Notes under the pieces: generated by a model
The model's database searches: none
Told to the model about the DNA's origin: nothing
What the model saw: the letters and a program-made list of their open reading frames with translations, nothing else
Position numbers and translations under genes: made by a program
Shown here: positions 16,941-24,984 of the stretch, piece after piece
Layout of the letters: every line of letters starts with the position of its first letter
Numbering within the stretch: the first letter of the stretch is position 1
Source: Streptomyces populi
Lineage (GTDB): Bacteria; Actinomycetota; Actinomycetes; Streptomycetales; Streptomycetaceae
Reading direction: 5' to 3'
DNA: 64,000 bases
NCBI RefSeq assembly: GCF_002911015.1
Contig: NZ_KZ626884.1
Span: 1-64,000, forward strand

Positions 16941-17004
16941 CGAAGCAAGTGCCATGCTGGCCGCGCAAGCCATCGACAAACGTCGAAACAAGCAAGGAGT
17001 CGCT

Positions 17005-18393
17005 GTGAACGCGCCCGTCCCCGCTGAGCTGCCCGTCGTCGTGATCGGAGCCGGACCCGCCGGTCTGGCCGCCGCCGCCCACCTGGTCGACCGCGGCATC
17101 GAGCCGCTGGTCCTGGAAGCCGGTCCGAGGGCCGGTGCAGCGGTGCGGGAGTGGTCGCACGTGCGGCTGTTCTCCACCTGGGGCGAGGTCACCGATCCGG
17201 CAGCGGAGAAGCTGCTCGCACCGACCGGGTGGACCAAGCCGGACCCGGCTTCCTACCCGTCGGGCGGGGACTGGGCCGGGCAGTACCTCCAGCCGCTCGC
17301 CGATGTCCTCGGTGACCGGGTCCGCACCGGAGCACGGGTGACCGGCGCGTCCCGGACCGGCCGAGACCGGATCGTCGACGCCGACCGCGAGTCACAGCCG
17401 TTCGTCGTCCACGTCGAGCACACGGACGGCCGCGAGGAGCGGCTGTTCGCCCGAGCGGTCATCGACGCATCCGGCACCTGGACCACCCCCAGCCCCGCCG
17501 GCGGCAGCGGCCTGCCCGCACTCGGCGAGCGTGCAGCCGCCGACAGGATCACCTACCGCGTCCCCGACCTGAAGGACCCGGCCGTACGTACCCGGCACGT
17601 CGGAAAGCGCACCGCCGTGATCGGCTCCGGGGCATCCGCCTTCACCGCGCTGGCCTACCTCGCCGACCTGGCCAAGGCCGACGACGGCACGGGCACCAAG
17701 GCCGTGTGGATTCTGCGCCGCGGCATCTCCGGCTCGACCTTCGGCGGCGGCACCAGCGACCAGCTCCCGGCCCGCGGCGCACTCGGTCTGGCCGCCAAGG
17801 CCGCAGTGGACGACGGATACGCGGACGCCGTCACGGGTTTCCGCACCGATGAGATCGAGCGTGACGACGCCGGCCGCCTGGTCCTCGTCGCCGAGGACGG
17901 CACTCGCCTGGAACCGGTGGACGAGCTGATCGTCCTGACCGGCTTCCGCCCGGACCTGTCGTTCCTGTCCGAGATCCGCCTCGGCCTGGACGAGCGCCTT
18001 CAGGCGCCGATCGAACTCGCGCCGCTGATCGACCCCAACCAGCACTCGTGCGGCACCGTCTACCCGCACGGCCACCGCGAACTCGCCCACCCCGAACACG
18101 GCATCTACCTGGTCGGCATGAAGTCCTACGGCCGCGCCCCGACCTTCCTCGCCATGACCGGCTATGAACAGGTCCGCTCCGTCGTCGCCGCCATCGCAGG
18201 CGACATCGACTCCGCCGACCGCGTCGAACTCACCCTCCCCGAAACCGGAGTCTGCGGCGGAGCAGGACTCTTCGACGCCCCCGAAGCGGACCAGGCCGAG
18301 GGCGGCTGCTGCGCCCCGGCACCGCAACTCATCCAGCTCGGCGCGAACACCGCCACGCAGGAAGCGCCGGCGGGCGGCTGCTGCGGCTCGTAA
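17005..18393 (+). CDS. arsO: ArsO-type flavin-dependent monooxygenase (462 aa)
   Basis: Two-dinucleotide-binding flavoprotein: VVVIGAGPAGLAAAAHL at the N-terminus binds FAD, and TAVIGSGASAFTAL in the middle binds NAD(P)H. LIVLTGFRPD and GIYLVGMKSYGRAPTF close the active-site region. Relatives called ArsO occur in actinobacterial ars islands; the reaction is not settled. The C-terminal 40 residues carry two GGCC motifs (GGCCAPAPQ and GGCCGS) that look like a metalloid-binding tail. Start GTG 17005 is set by AAGGAG 5 bases upstream; an ATG at 16921 lies in the operator region. Confidence 0.85.
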   Translation: MNAPVPAELPVVVIGAGPAGLAAAAHLVDRGIEPLVLEAGPRAGAAVREWSHVRLFSTWGEVTDPAAEKLLAPTGWTKPDPASYPSGGDWAGQYLQPLADVLGDRVRTGARVTGASRTGRDRIVDADRESQPFVVHVEHTDGREERLFARAVIDASGTWTTPSPAGGSGLPALGERAAADRITYRVPDLKDPAVRTRHVGKRTAVIGSGASAFTALAYLADLAKADDGTGTKAVWILRRGISGSTFGGGTSDQLPARGALGLAAKAAVDDGYADAVTGFRTDEIERDDAGRLVLVAEDGTRLEPVDELIVLTGFRPDLSFLSEIRLGLDERLQAPIELAPLIDPNQHSCGTVYPHGHRELAHPEHGIYLVGMKSYGRAPTFLAMTGYEQVRSVVAAIAGDIDSADRVELTLPETGVCGGAGLFDAPEADQAEGGCCAPAPQLIQLGANTATQEAPAGGCCGS

Positions 18394-18416
18394 CCACCCT
18401 CAACACCCCTAGACAC

Positions 18417-18453
18417 GGGGCCGCGACGGGATCGGGGGATCGGTCGCGGCCCC
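18417..18453 (+). terminator. Terminator of the ArsO-like gene
   Basis: An 11-bp stem GGGGCCGCGAC/GTCGCGGCCCC with a 15-base loop, 24 bases after the stop codon. Confidence 0.75.
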
Positions 18454-18553
18454 GCTCGGTTCGACCCGCTCTGCCCGCCCCGCAAATCACCTGATGGGGC
18501 TTCATCTCGCCTCAGCGCGAAGCCCGTTCAGCGTTCGGCCGGGGGTAGCGATC

Positions 18554-18577
18554 CTAACTAAGCATATGTAGAGTTAG
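18554..18577. promoter_or_regulatory. Dyad over the padR promoter
   Basis: CTAACT and AGTTAG flank a 12-base spacer centred on the palindrome CATATG, ending 3 bases before the padR start codon. Position and symmetry suggest autorepression by the PadR protein. Confidence 0.55.
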
Positions 18578-18580
18578 GGC

Positions 18581-18922
18581 ATGGAGAGTCCTGGAAGGAT
18601 CACCCCGGCTCTGCTCGACGTTCTGAAGGAACTCGTGGGAGCTGATGCCGAACTGCACGGCTTCGCGCTGTCCAAGGAGTGCGGGAGGCCAACGGGAAGC
18701 ATCTACCCGATCCTGGCACGCCTCGAAGAAGCAGGGTGGGTGGCAAGCCGCTGGGAAGAATCCGCCATCGAAGGCAGGCCCCGAAAGCGCCTCTACCGCC
18801 TCAGCCCCGATGGGTTGATTGCGGCAAGAAGCTTGCTGGCAGAGCGTCACTCAACACGTGCAGCACGTTCGGCACGACGCCTGCTGCCTGGGCTGAGGGG
18901 CGCATTGGGGGCCAGCGAATGA
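18581..18922 (+). CDS. PadR family transcriptional regulator (113 aa)
   Basis: Winged-helix regulator with the PadR signature: ELHGFALSKECGRPTGSIYP, then LARLEEAGWVASRWEE and GRPRKRLYRLSPDG. The usual C-terminal dimerisation helix is short and arginine-rich. It ends in an ATGA overlap with the next gene, so the two are translationally coupled. PadR proteins of this layout often control the adjacent membrane protein gene. Base composition drops towards the 3' end. Confidence 0.87.
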   Translation: MESPGRITPALLDVLKELVGADAELHGFALSKECGRPTGSIYPILARLEEAGWVASRWEESAIEGRPRKRLYRLSPDGLIAARSLLAERHSTRAARSARRLLPGLRGALGASE

Positions 18923-19473
18923 ACCCGTGGACCATCGCGACAGTGATTGTCGTACCGTTACTCCTCGCGGAGTTCGGCGAAGTAGCACCATGGATCGCCG
19001 TCAAGATCGTCCGGTGGGGTGCTCGATTTGTCGGCGACCACGAACGTACCGAGCGCTACAAAGAGGAATGGGCCGCAGGGCTGGACACGGTGCCCGGAAA
19101 GCTGTCCAAGCTCTTAAAGGCTCTGGGCATTCTCTGCTATGCGGTACCCAGGATGCGATTGCAGGTCAGGCGCGACGTCTACCGCTGGCGATGCTTCCGC
19201 GTACTCCACGCGGTAACGGCTTTATGCATGCCGCCTGTTGCCGCGAGGATGGCCAGGAAGCGAGCAGGAAACTACCAGATCTACGGGCTGGGGTCGTTCA
19301 CCACCACTTTGCGCGCCCTAACGGAATGCCTTGAAGAGATCGTAGATGCAAGGCATGTGCGCTGGATCATTCCATGCGAACAGGTCCTCGTTCGCGAGCA
19401 TTTCCGCGTCACCTTGGACCATAGGCAGGGGCGACTCTTGATGGAGTCGCTTGACAGTTCGACAACAGCGTAG
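18919..19473 (+). CDS. Membrane-anchored protein of unknown function with three TTA codons (184 aa)
   Basis: No enzyme family recognised. An N-terminal hydrophobic segment (TIATVIVVPLLLAEFGEVA) is followed by a charged soluble part with the motif ERYKEEWAAGLDTVPGKLSK, seen in other Streptomyces proteins next to PadR genes. Leucines 14, 66 and 102 are read by TTA, the codon that needs the bldA tRNA in Streptomyces, so translation should be tied to development. Lower GC and mixed codon use indicate recent acquisition. ATG overlaps the padR stop. Confidence 0.7.
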   Translation: MNPWTIATVIVVPLLLAEFGEVAPWIAVKIVRWGARFVGDHERTERYKEEWAAGLDTVPGKLSKLLKALGILCYAVPRMRLQVRRDVYRWRCFRVLHAVTALCMPPVAARMARKRAGNYQIYGLGSFTTTLRALTECLEEIVDARHVRWIIPCEQVLVREHFRVTLDHRQGRLLMESLDSSTTA

Positions 19474-19773
19474 CCATGGGGTCGACGGATCCTCGATTGA
19501 CGCCGCAAGGCGGGCGCCGTTGCGCAGCCAGACCAGTGGACCCTCGAAATGCGGCACATGCAGATATCAGCGTGCTGCCCCTAAAGCCATCGCCTGCCTC
19601 CGCGAGGGCGGGTTCTGGCGTCACGCCGCCGGCCGAACCGGTTTGATGACTCCCTGACTCAGCTACGCAGGCGGTCCCAACGTCACTTGTGGGCCCACTC
19701 GCCGACGAGCCCCCTTCCCAGTCAGGGAAGGGGGCTCGCGGTCGTTCACGTCACGCAGAAGCCGATCTGGGCC
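19474..19773. other. Low-GC flank of the putative element
   Basis: No gene recognised. The stretch to about 19660 has lower GC than its surroundings, like the preceding gene. The terminator at 19706-19738 follows. Confidence 0.5.
19706..19738 (-). terminator. Terminator downstream of the radical SAM gene
   Basis: A perfect 14-bp stem (19706-19719 with 19725-19738) with a 5-base loop. It lies past the small ORF that follows the radical SAM gene on the minus strand, and could also serve plus-strand transcripts. Confidence 0.75.
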
Positions 19774-19959
19774 TCAGACCCACTCCACCTCGGAAACGAT
19801 GTGCAGCGAAGCCTCAGGGCCCGGCAGGGGCGTCCGGAGGGGTGCTGACGGCACCGACGGGCGCGGGACCGAGATGCCGGCCGCGGACAGCGCAACGCCA
19901 ACCTCGTCCTCGCTCGCCCCCGCCAGAGCCTGAGCCACCCGATCGAGTGCCCCGCTCAC
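19774..19959 (-). CDS. Small hypothetical protein coupled to the radical SAM gene (61 aa)
   Basis: GTG 19959 starts one base after the radical SAM stop codon, and the frame reads MSGALDRVAQALAGASEDEV, then a Pro-rich middle, ending SEVEWV, with a terminator 35 bases beyond. The close spacing favours coupled translation. No homologue family is recognised. It might instead be sequence created when the element joined the gene end. Confidence 0.35.
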   Translation of the reverse strand: MSGALDRVAQALAGASEDEVGVALSAAGISVPRPSVPSAPLRTPLPGPEASLHIVSEVEWV

Positions 19960-19960
19960 G

Positions 19961-21931
19961 TCAGTGAGAGTGGCCGCTCGACGCCGGCGCCGGAGCTGCG
20001 TTCTTGACCGTCAGCGGCAGGAGCTTCTTACCGGTGGGGCCGATCTGGATGCTGGTGTCCATCTGCGGACAGACGCCGCAGTCGAAGCACGGTGTCCAGC
20101 GGCAGTCCTCGACCTCGGTCTCGTCGAGGGAGTCCTGCCAGTCCTCCCAGAGCCAGTCCTTGTCGAGGCCCGAGTCGAGGTGGTCCCAGGGGAGGACCTC
20201 CTCGTAGGTGCGCTCGCGGGTGGTGTACCAGTCGACGTCGACGCCGAAGGGGGCCAGGGCCTTGTCGGCGCAGGCCATCCAGCGGTCGTAGGAGAAGTGC
20301 TCGCGCCAGCCGTCGAAGCGGCCGCCGTCCTCGTAGACGGCGCGGATGACGGAGCCGATGCGGCGGTCGCCGCGGGAGAGCAGGCCCTCGACGATGCCCG
20401 GCTTGCCGTCGTGGTAGCGGAAGCCGATCGAGCGGCCGTACTTCTTGTCACCGCGGATCTTGTCGCGGAGCTTCTCCAGGCGGGCGTCCGTGTCCTCGGC
20501 GGAGAGCTGCGGCGCCCACTGGAAGGGGGTGTGGGGCTTGGGCACGAAGCCGCCGATGGACACCGTGCAGCGGATGTCGTTCTGGCCGGAGACCTTGCGG
20601 CCCTCGGCGATCACGTTCATCGCCATGTCGGCGATCTGCATGACGTCCTCGTCCGTCTCCGTCGGCAGGCCGCACATGAAGTACAGCTTCACCTGGCGCC
20701 AGCCGTTGCCGTAGGCGGTGGAGACGGTCCGGATGAGGTCCTCCTCCGAGACCATCTTGTTGATGACCTTGCGCATGCGCTCGGAGCCGCCCTCGGGGGC
20801 GAAGGTCAGGCCCGAGCGGCGGCCGTTGCGGGTCAGCTCGTTCGCGAGGTCGACGTTGAAGGCGTCCACGCGGGTGGAGGGGAGGGAGAGGCCGATCTTG
20901 TCTTCCTCGTAGCGGTCCGCCAGGCCCTTGGCGATGTCGCCGATCTCCGAGTGGTCGGCCGAGGAGAGGGACAGCAGGCCCACCTCCTCGAAGCCCGTGG
21001 CCTTCAGGCCCTTCTCGACCATCTCGCCGATGCCCGTGATGGAGCGCTCGCGCACCGGGCGGGTGATCATGCCCGCCTGGCAGAAGCGGCAGCCGCGCGT
21101 GCAGCCGCGGAAGATCTCCACGGACATGCGCTCGTGGACCGTCTCGGCCAGGGGCACGAGGGGCTGCTTCGGGTAGGGCCACTCGTCGAGGTCCATGACC
21201 GTGTGCTTGGACACGCGCCACGGGACGCCCGACTTGTTCGGGACCACGCGGCCGATGCGGCCGTCGGGGAGGTACTCGACGTCGTAGAAGGCGGGGACGT
21301 AGACGCTGCCCGTCTTCGCGAGGCGGAAGAGGACCTCCTCGCGGCCTCCGGGGCGGCCCTCCGCCTTCCAGGCGCGGATGATCTCGGTCATGTCGAGCAC
21401 GGCCTGCTCGCCGTCGCCGATGATCGCCGCGTCGATGAAGTCGGCGATCGGCTCGGGGTTGAAGGCCGCGTGGCCGCCCGCGAGGACGATCGGGTCGTCG
21501 AGCGTGCGGTCCTTGGACTCCAGCGGGATGCCCGCCAGGTCCAGGGCGGTCAGCATGTTCGTGTAGCCCAGCTCCGTGGAGAAGGACAGGCCGAACACGT
21601 CGAAGGCCTTCACCGGGCGGTGGCTGTCCACGGTGAACTGCGGGACCCGGTGCTCGCGCATCAGTTCCTCGAGGTCCGGCCAGACGCTGTACGTGCGCTC
21701 GGCGAGGACGCCCTCGCGCTCGTTCAGCACCTCGTAGAGGATCATGACGCCCTGGTTGGGCAGGCCGACCTCGTAGGCGTCGGGGTACATCAGGGCCCAG
21801 CGGACGTCACAGGACTCCCAGGGCTTGACCGTGGAGTTGAGTTCTCCGCCGACGTACTGGATCGGCTTCTGCACATGCGGGAGCAGAGCTTCGAGCTGTG
21901 GGAAGACCGACACGGCGGTTTCGGCAGGCAT
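19961..21931 (-). CDS. TIGR03960 family B12-binding-like radical SAM protein (656 aa)
   Basis: Radical SAM enzyme of unknown substrate. An N-terminal domain (LPNQGVMILYEVLN ... FGLSFSTELGYTNMLTAL) resembles the cobalamin-binding fold. The cluster motif is CTRGCRFCQAG (C-x3-C-x2-C), followed by LSLSSADHSEI and LTFAPEGGSERMR. The C-terminal region has extra cysteines (TPCFDCGVCPQMD). ATG 21931 gives MPAETAVSV. Its usual neighbour, TIGR03936, is displaced to 6895-7683. The last 100 bases of this gene are repeated at 14470-14569. Confidence 0.9.
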   Translation of the reverse strand: MPAETAVSVFPQLEALLPHVQKPIQYVGGELNSTVKPWESCDVRWALMYPDAYEVGLPNQGVMILYEVLNEREGVLAERTYSVWPDLEELMREHRVPQFTVDSHRPVKAFDVFGLSFSTELGYTNMLTALDLAGIPLESKDRTLDDPIVLAGGHAAFNPEPIADFIDAAIIGDGEQAVLDMTEIIRAWKAEGRPGGREEVLFRLAKTGSVYVPAFYDVEYLPDGRIGRVVPNKSGVPWRVSKHTVMDLDEWPYPKQPLVPLAETVHERMSVEIFRGCTRGCRFCQAGMITRPVRERSITGIGEMVEKGLKATGFEEVGLLSLSSADHSEIGDIAKGLADRYEEDKIGLSLPSTRVDAFNVDLANELTRNGRRSGLTFAPEGGSERMRKVINKMVSEEDLIRTVSTAYGNGWRQVKLYFMCGLPTETDEDVMQIADMAMNVIAEGRKVSGQNDIRCTVSIGGFVPKPHTPFQWAPQLSAEDTDARLEKLRDKIRGDKKYGRSIGFRYHDGKPGIVEGLLSRGDRRIGSVIRAVYEDGGRFDGWREHFSYDRWMACADKALAPFGVDVDWYTTRERTYEEVLPWDHLDSGLDKDWLWEDWQDSLDETEVEDCRWTPCFDCGVCPQMDTSIQIGPTGKKLLPLTVKNAAPAPASSGHSH

Positions 21932-22107
21932 CTCGCGAACCTTCGTGAGCTGATGGGGATGACCATCTAGCGTAACGCGATCGGAGGGGCTCGCCGCACC
22001 GCCGGACGGACACCGGGCTCCCGCCGCCTCCCGGTCCCCGCCTCCGGTGCCGCGCCGCCGGGCGGGCGCCGAGGCTCCGGTCCCGCCCGTGACCTGCGGC
22101 GACGCCG

Positions 22108-23649
22108 TCAGACCGTGGTCTGCGCCGCGATCTTCTCCCAGGCCTCCGGCAGGGCCGCCTCGGCCGCTGCGGCGCGCTGCTCCTCGCGGCCGTAGAGCAC
22201 CCCGTAGGTGAACGAGCTCTCCCCCGCCGCGTGGGCCAGGGTCGCCAGTTCCCGCAGGGTCTCCCGGGTCATCACACTGTCCTGGTGGTCGCCGAGGAGG
22301 CTCTGCAGCGACTTCATCGACTTGACCAGGCCGGTGGCCGGTGCGCCCAGGGCCGGGGCCGCGGCCTCGGCGGCGTAGCGGGTGCGCTTGGCCTTCTTGC
22401 GGGCCTCGTGCATCGCGTGGTCGCGGTCGGTGCCCGGTGGCCGGTCGAGGGCCTGCTCGACGAGGTCGGAGACCTTTCCGAAGTCCTTGCGGACGGCCTT
22501 CGCGATCACCTTCCCGGGGTCGCCCCCGGCCGCCTCGAGCAGCGGCGGGTCGGTCACGAGCGCGTCGAGCGCGGTGAGCAGCGCCATGTACCGCTTGCCG
22601 TCCAGGACGGCGATCAGGCGGCGCCGGGAGCCGCCGCGGCGGGCGTTCGCCCAGGTGCGCAGCCGGGCGCGGACGGGGCCGGAGAGCAGGGTGCGGGGCA
22701 GTTCGCCGAGGGACTCGGTGAGCCGCTCGGTGAGGACTTCCTGGTCGCGGTCGACGCCGAGTTCGCCGGCCAGCCATTTCAGCTCGTCGCCGATCGGGTC
22801 GGTGACGGTTCGGTCGAGGACCTTCCGGTACGAGCGGAAGGTGCTGCGCATCCGGCGGGTGGCGACGCGCATGCTGTGCACGGAGTCGGGGAGGTCGCGG
22901 CGGACGGCGGGATCGAGTTCGACGATGGCGTCGTACTGGGCGCGGAGGTAGGCGAGGACGTGGTCGCCCGCGCCGGCCGGCTCCTTCTCGGGAGCGGGCT
23001 TCCCGGTGGGCTCCTCGGCGGGCTTCCCGGCTCGCTTCCCGGTCCTGGTCGCGCCCAGCGCCTTCGCCAGTTTGGAGGGCGAGGCGGAGCGTTTCAGTCC
23101 GGCCTTGCGGAGTTTCTTCTCGACCTTGTCGAGGAAGGCGGGGTCGCCGTCGTCGGCGAGTTCCACCTCGATCTCGGTCCAGGCCGCGGTGCCGTCGCCC
23201 GCGCCGATCCGGTCCGCGCGGACGCGGTCGAGGCTGACCTCGGCGAGCAGGGCGCCGGAGTCGTCGACGAGGTGGCGGACGTCGCGGGCCGAGCGCAGGC
23301 GTACGAGGGGGACGAGTTCGGCGTCGCGGACGCGAGAGCGGACGAGGCCCGTGAGCACGCGGGGCACGGTGTCGGAGAGGGGGGCCCGGATCTCGTCGCG
23401 CACGCCCTCGGAGACGGGGAGCTTGAGGTGCCAGCCGGCGTCGTCGCCACCGGTGCGGCGGCGCAGGGTGAGGGAGGCGGCGGCGAGGCGTTGGTCGGGG
23501 GTGTCGTAGTAGGTGGCGTCGAGTTCGGCGACGCCCTTGTCGACGACGCCCGCGACGCCCGGGACGCCGCTCAGGTCCGGCATCTCGGTTCCGCCCTCGG
23601 CGGCGGGGCCTTCGTACTTACGCTCGATCTCGCGCTTCGTGTCCGCCAT
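22108..23649 (-). CDS. CYTH and CHAD domain protein (513 aa)
   Basis: An N-terminal CYTH (triphosphate tunnel) domain with the signature EIERKYEG, and basic/acidic strands to about residue 210, is joined through a Pro/Lys-rich linker to a C-terminal helical CHAD domain (DSVHSMRVATRRMRSTFRSY, then DHAMHEARKKAKRTRYAAEA). CHAD domains bind polyphosphate and CYTH domains act on triphosphates, so a polyphosphate-related role is likely. ATG 23649 gives MADTKREIER. Monocistronic position between the radical SAM gene and rodA. Confidence 0.93.
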   Translation of the reverse strand: MADTKREIERKYEGPAAEGGTEMPDLSGVPGVAGVVDKGVAELDATYYDTPDQRLAAASLTLRRRTGGDDAGWHLKLPVSEGVRDEIRAPLSDTVPRVLTGLVRSRVRDAELVPLVRLRSARDVRHLVDDSGALLAEVSLDRVRADRIGAGDGTAAWTEIEVELADDGDPAFLDKVEKKLRKAGLKRSASPSKLAKALGATRTGKRAGKPAEEPTGKPAPEKEPAGAGDHVLAYLRAQYDAIVELDPAVRRDLPDSVHSMRVATRRMRSTFRSYRKVLDRTVTDPIGDELKWLAGELGVDRDQEVLTERLTESLGELPRTLLSGPVRARLRTWANARRGGSRRRLIAVLDGKRYMALLTALDALVTDPPLLEAAGGDPGKVIAKAVRKDFGKVSDLVEQALDRPPGTDRDHAMHEARKKAKRTRYAAEAAAPALGAPATGLVKSMKSLQSLLGDHQDSVMTRETLRELATLAHAAGESSFTYGVLYGREEQRAAAAEAALPEAWEKIAAQTTV

Positions 23650-23731
23650 GAACCGAATCTAGACGTGTTTGCGGGCCGTGGGCAGTAGCCGACCGGCCCG
23701 GTTTGGCCGGAGGTCTTCCTTTCCGGTCGGA

Positions 23732-23768
23732 CCGGGTGTCACCTCGTGTTCTCCGGGGTGACACCCGG
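23732..23768 (-). terminator. Terminator of the mre-pbp2-rodA operon
   Basis: A 12-bp stem CCGGGTGTCACC/GGTGACACCCGG (23732-23743 with 23757-23768) located 20 bases beyond the rodA stop. Confidence 0.8.
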
Positions 23769-23787
23769 CCTCCGTCCGGGGGGTCGC

Positions 23788-24984
23788 CTAGGCCGACATC
23801 GGGCGCTGCACCCTGATCGATTGCAGGAGGCCGATCGCGACCCAGACCGCGAACATGGAGGATCCTCCGTAGGACACGAACGGGAGCGGCAGACCGGCGA
23901 CCGGCATGATTCCCAGGGTCATGCCGACGTTCTCGAAGGACTGGAACGCGAACCAGGCGATGATTCCGGCGGCGACGATCGTGCCGTACAGCTCGGTCGT
24001 CTCGCGGGCGATGCGGCAGGCGCGCCAGAGGATGACGCCGAGGAGCAGCAGGATCAGGCCCGCGCCCACGAAGCCCAGTTCCTCGCCCGCGACCGTGAAG
24101 ACGAAGTCGGTCTGCTGCTCGGGCACGAACTGGCCGGTGGTCTGCGAGCCGTGGCCGAGGCCGGTGCCGAAGAGGCCGCCGGAACCGATGGCGATACGGG
24201 CCTGGTTGGTGTTGTAGCCGACGCCGGCCGGGTCGAGGTCGGGGTTGGCGAAGGCCGCGAAGCGGTTGATCTGGTACTCGTCGAGGACGTGCAGGCGCCA
24301 GGCGGCGACCGCGCCGAGGGCGCCCGCGCCGATGAGGCCGAACACCCAGCGGTTGGAGGCGCCGGAGGAGAGGAGCACGCCGAGCACGATGACGACCGCG
24401 ACCATGATCGTGCCGAGGTCGGGCATGAGCAGCACGATCATCATCGGGACGGCCGCGAGGCCCAGTGCCTGTACCACCGTGCGGTGGTCGGGGTACGTCT
24501 TGTCGCCGGCGTCCACCCGGGTGGCCAGCAGCATGGCCATGCCCAGGATGATCGTGATCTTGATGAACTCGGCGGGCTGGAGCGACAGTCCGCCCGCGAC
24601 GAGCCAGTTGCGCTGGCCGTTGATCGTGGCGCCGAGCGGGGTCAGCACCAGCAGGATCATGAAGACCGAGATCCCGTACAGGATCGGCACGGCCGTGCGC
24701 AGGGTGCGGTGGCCGAGCCAGATCGTGCCGATCATCAGGGCGAAGCCGATGCCGGCGTTCATCAGATGGCGGATGAGGAAGAAGTACGGGTCGCCCTGGT
24801 TGATCTCGGTGCGGTTGCGGGTGGCCGAGTAGACGAGGGCCGATCCGATCGCCGAGAGCGCGACGGCCGACAGCAGTATCGGCCAGTCGAGCCTGCGGGC
24901 GATCGAGTCGCGGGCGAACAGGCGTGTCCAGCCCGCGCGCTCGGGTCCGTACCCGGAGACGGAGAAGTTGTTGGCTCCGGTCAT
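23788..24984 (-). CDS. rodA: RodA/FtsW-type SEDS glycosyltransferase (398 aa)
   Basis: Membrane peptidoglycan polymerase of the SEDS family, with about ten transmembrane helices. Hallmarks are INGQRNWLVAGGLSLQPAEF and the C-terminal GIMPVAGLPLPFVSYGGSSM. Its ATG overlaps the stop of the upstream PBP2 gene by 4 bases, coupling the polymerase to its cognate transpeptidase. In Streptomyces this gene (sfr) belongs to the mre cluster acting in spore-wall synthesis. Confidence 0.95.
   Translation of the reverse strand: MTGANNFSVSGYGPERAGWTRLFARDSIARRLDWPILLSAVALSAIGSALVYSATRNRTEINQGDPYFFLIRHLMNAGIGFALMIGTIWLGHRTLRTAVPILYGISVFMILLVLTPLGATINGQRNWLVAGGLSLQPAEFIKITIILGMAMLLATRVDAGDKTYPDHRTVVQALGLAAVPMMIVLLMPDLGTIMVAVVIVLGVLLSSGASNRWVFGLIGAGALGAVAAWRLHVLDEYQINRFAAFANPDLDPAGVGYNTNQARIAIGSGGLFGTGLGHGSQTTGQFVPEQQTDFVFTVAGEELGFVGAGLILLLLGVILWRACRIARETTELYGTIVAAGIIAWFAFQSFENVGMTLGIMPVAGLPLPFVSYGGSSMFAVWVAIGLLQSIRVQRPMSA

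Larger units (their letters stand above)
14470..20069. mobile_element. Putative integrated arsenic-resistance element bounded by gene-end repeats
   Basis: The 5.5 kb between the two copies of the radical SAM 3' end carries arsC, arsR, a MIP channel, a second arsR, an ArsO-like flavoprotein, padR and a TTA-containing gene. Direct repeats of a target gene's 3' end at both edges are the usual result of site-specific integration, with one copy restoring the gene. No integrase or excisionase is seen inside, so the element is either decayed or was moved by another route. Confidence 0.5.
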
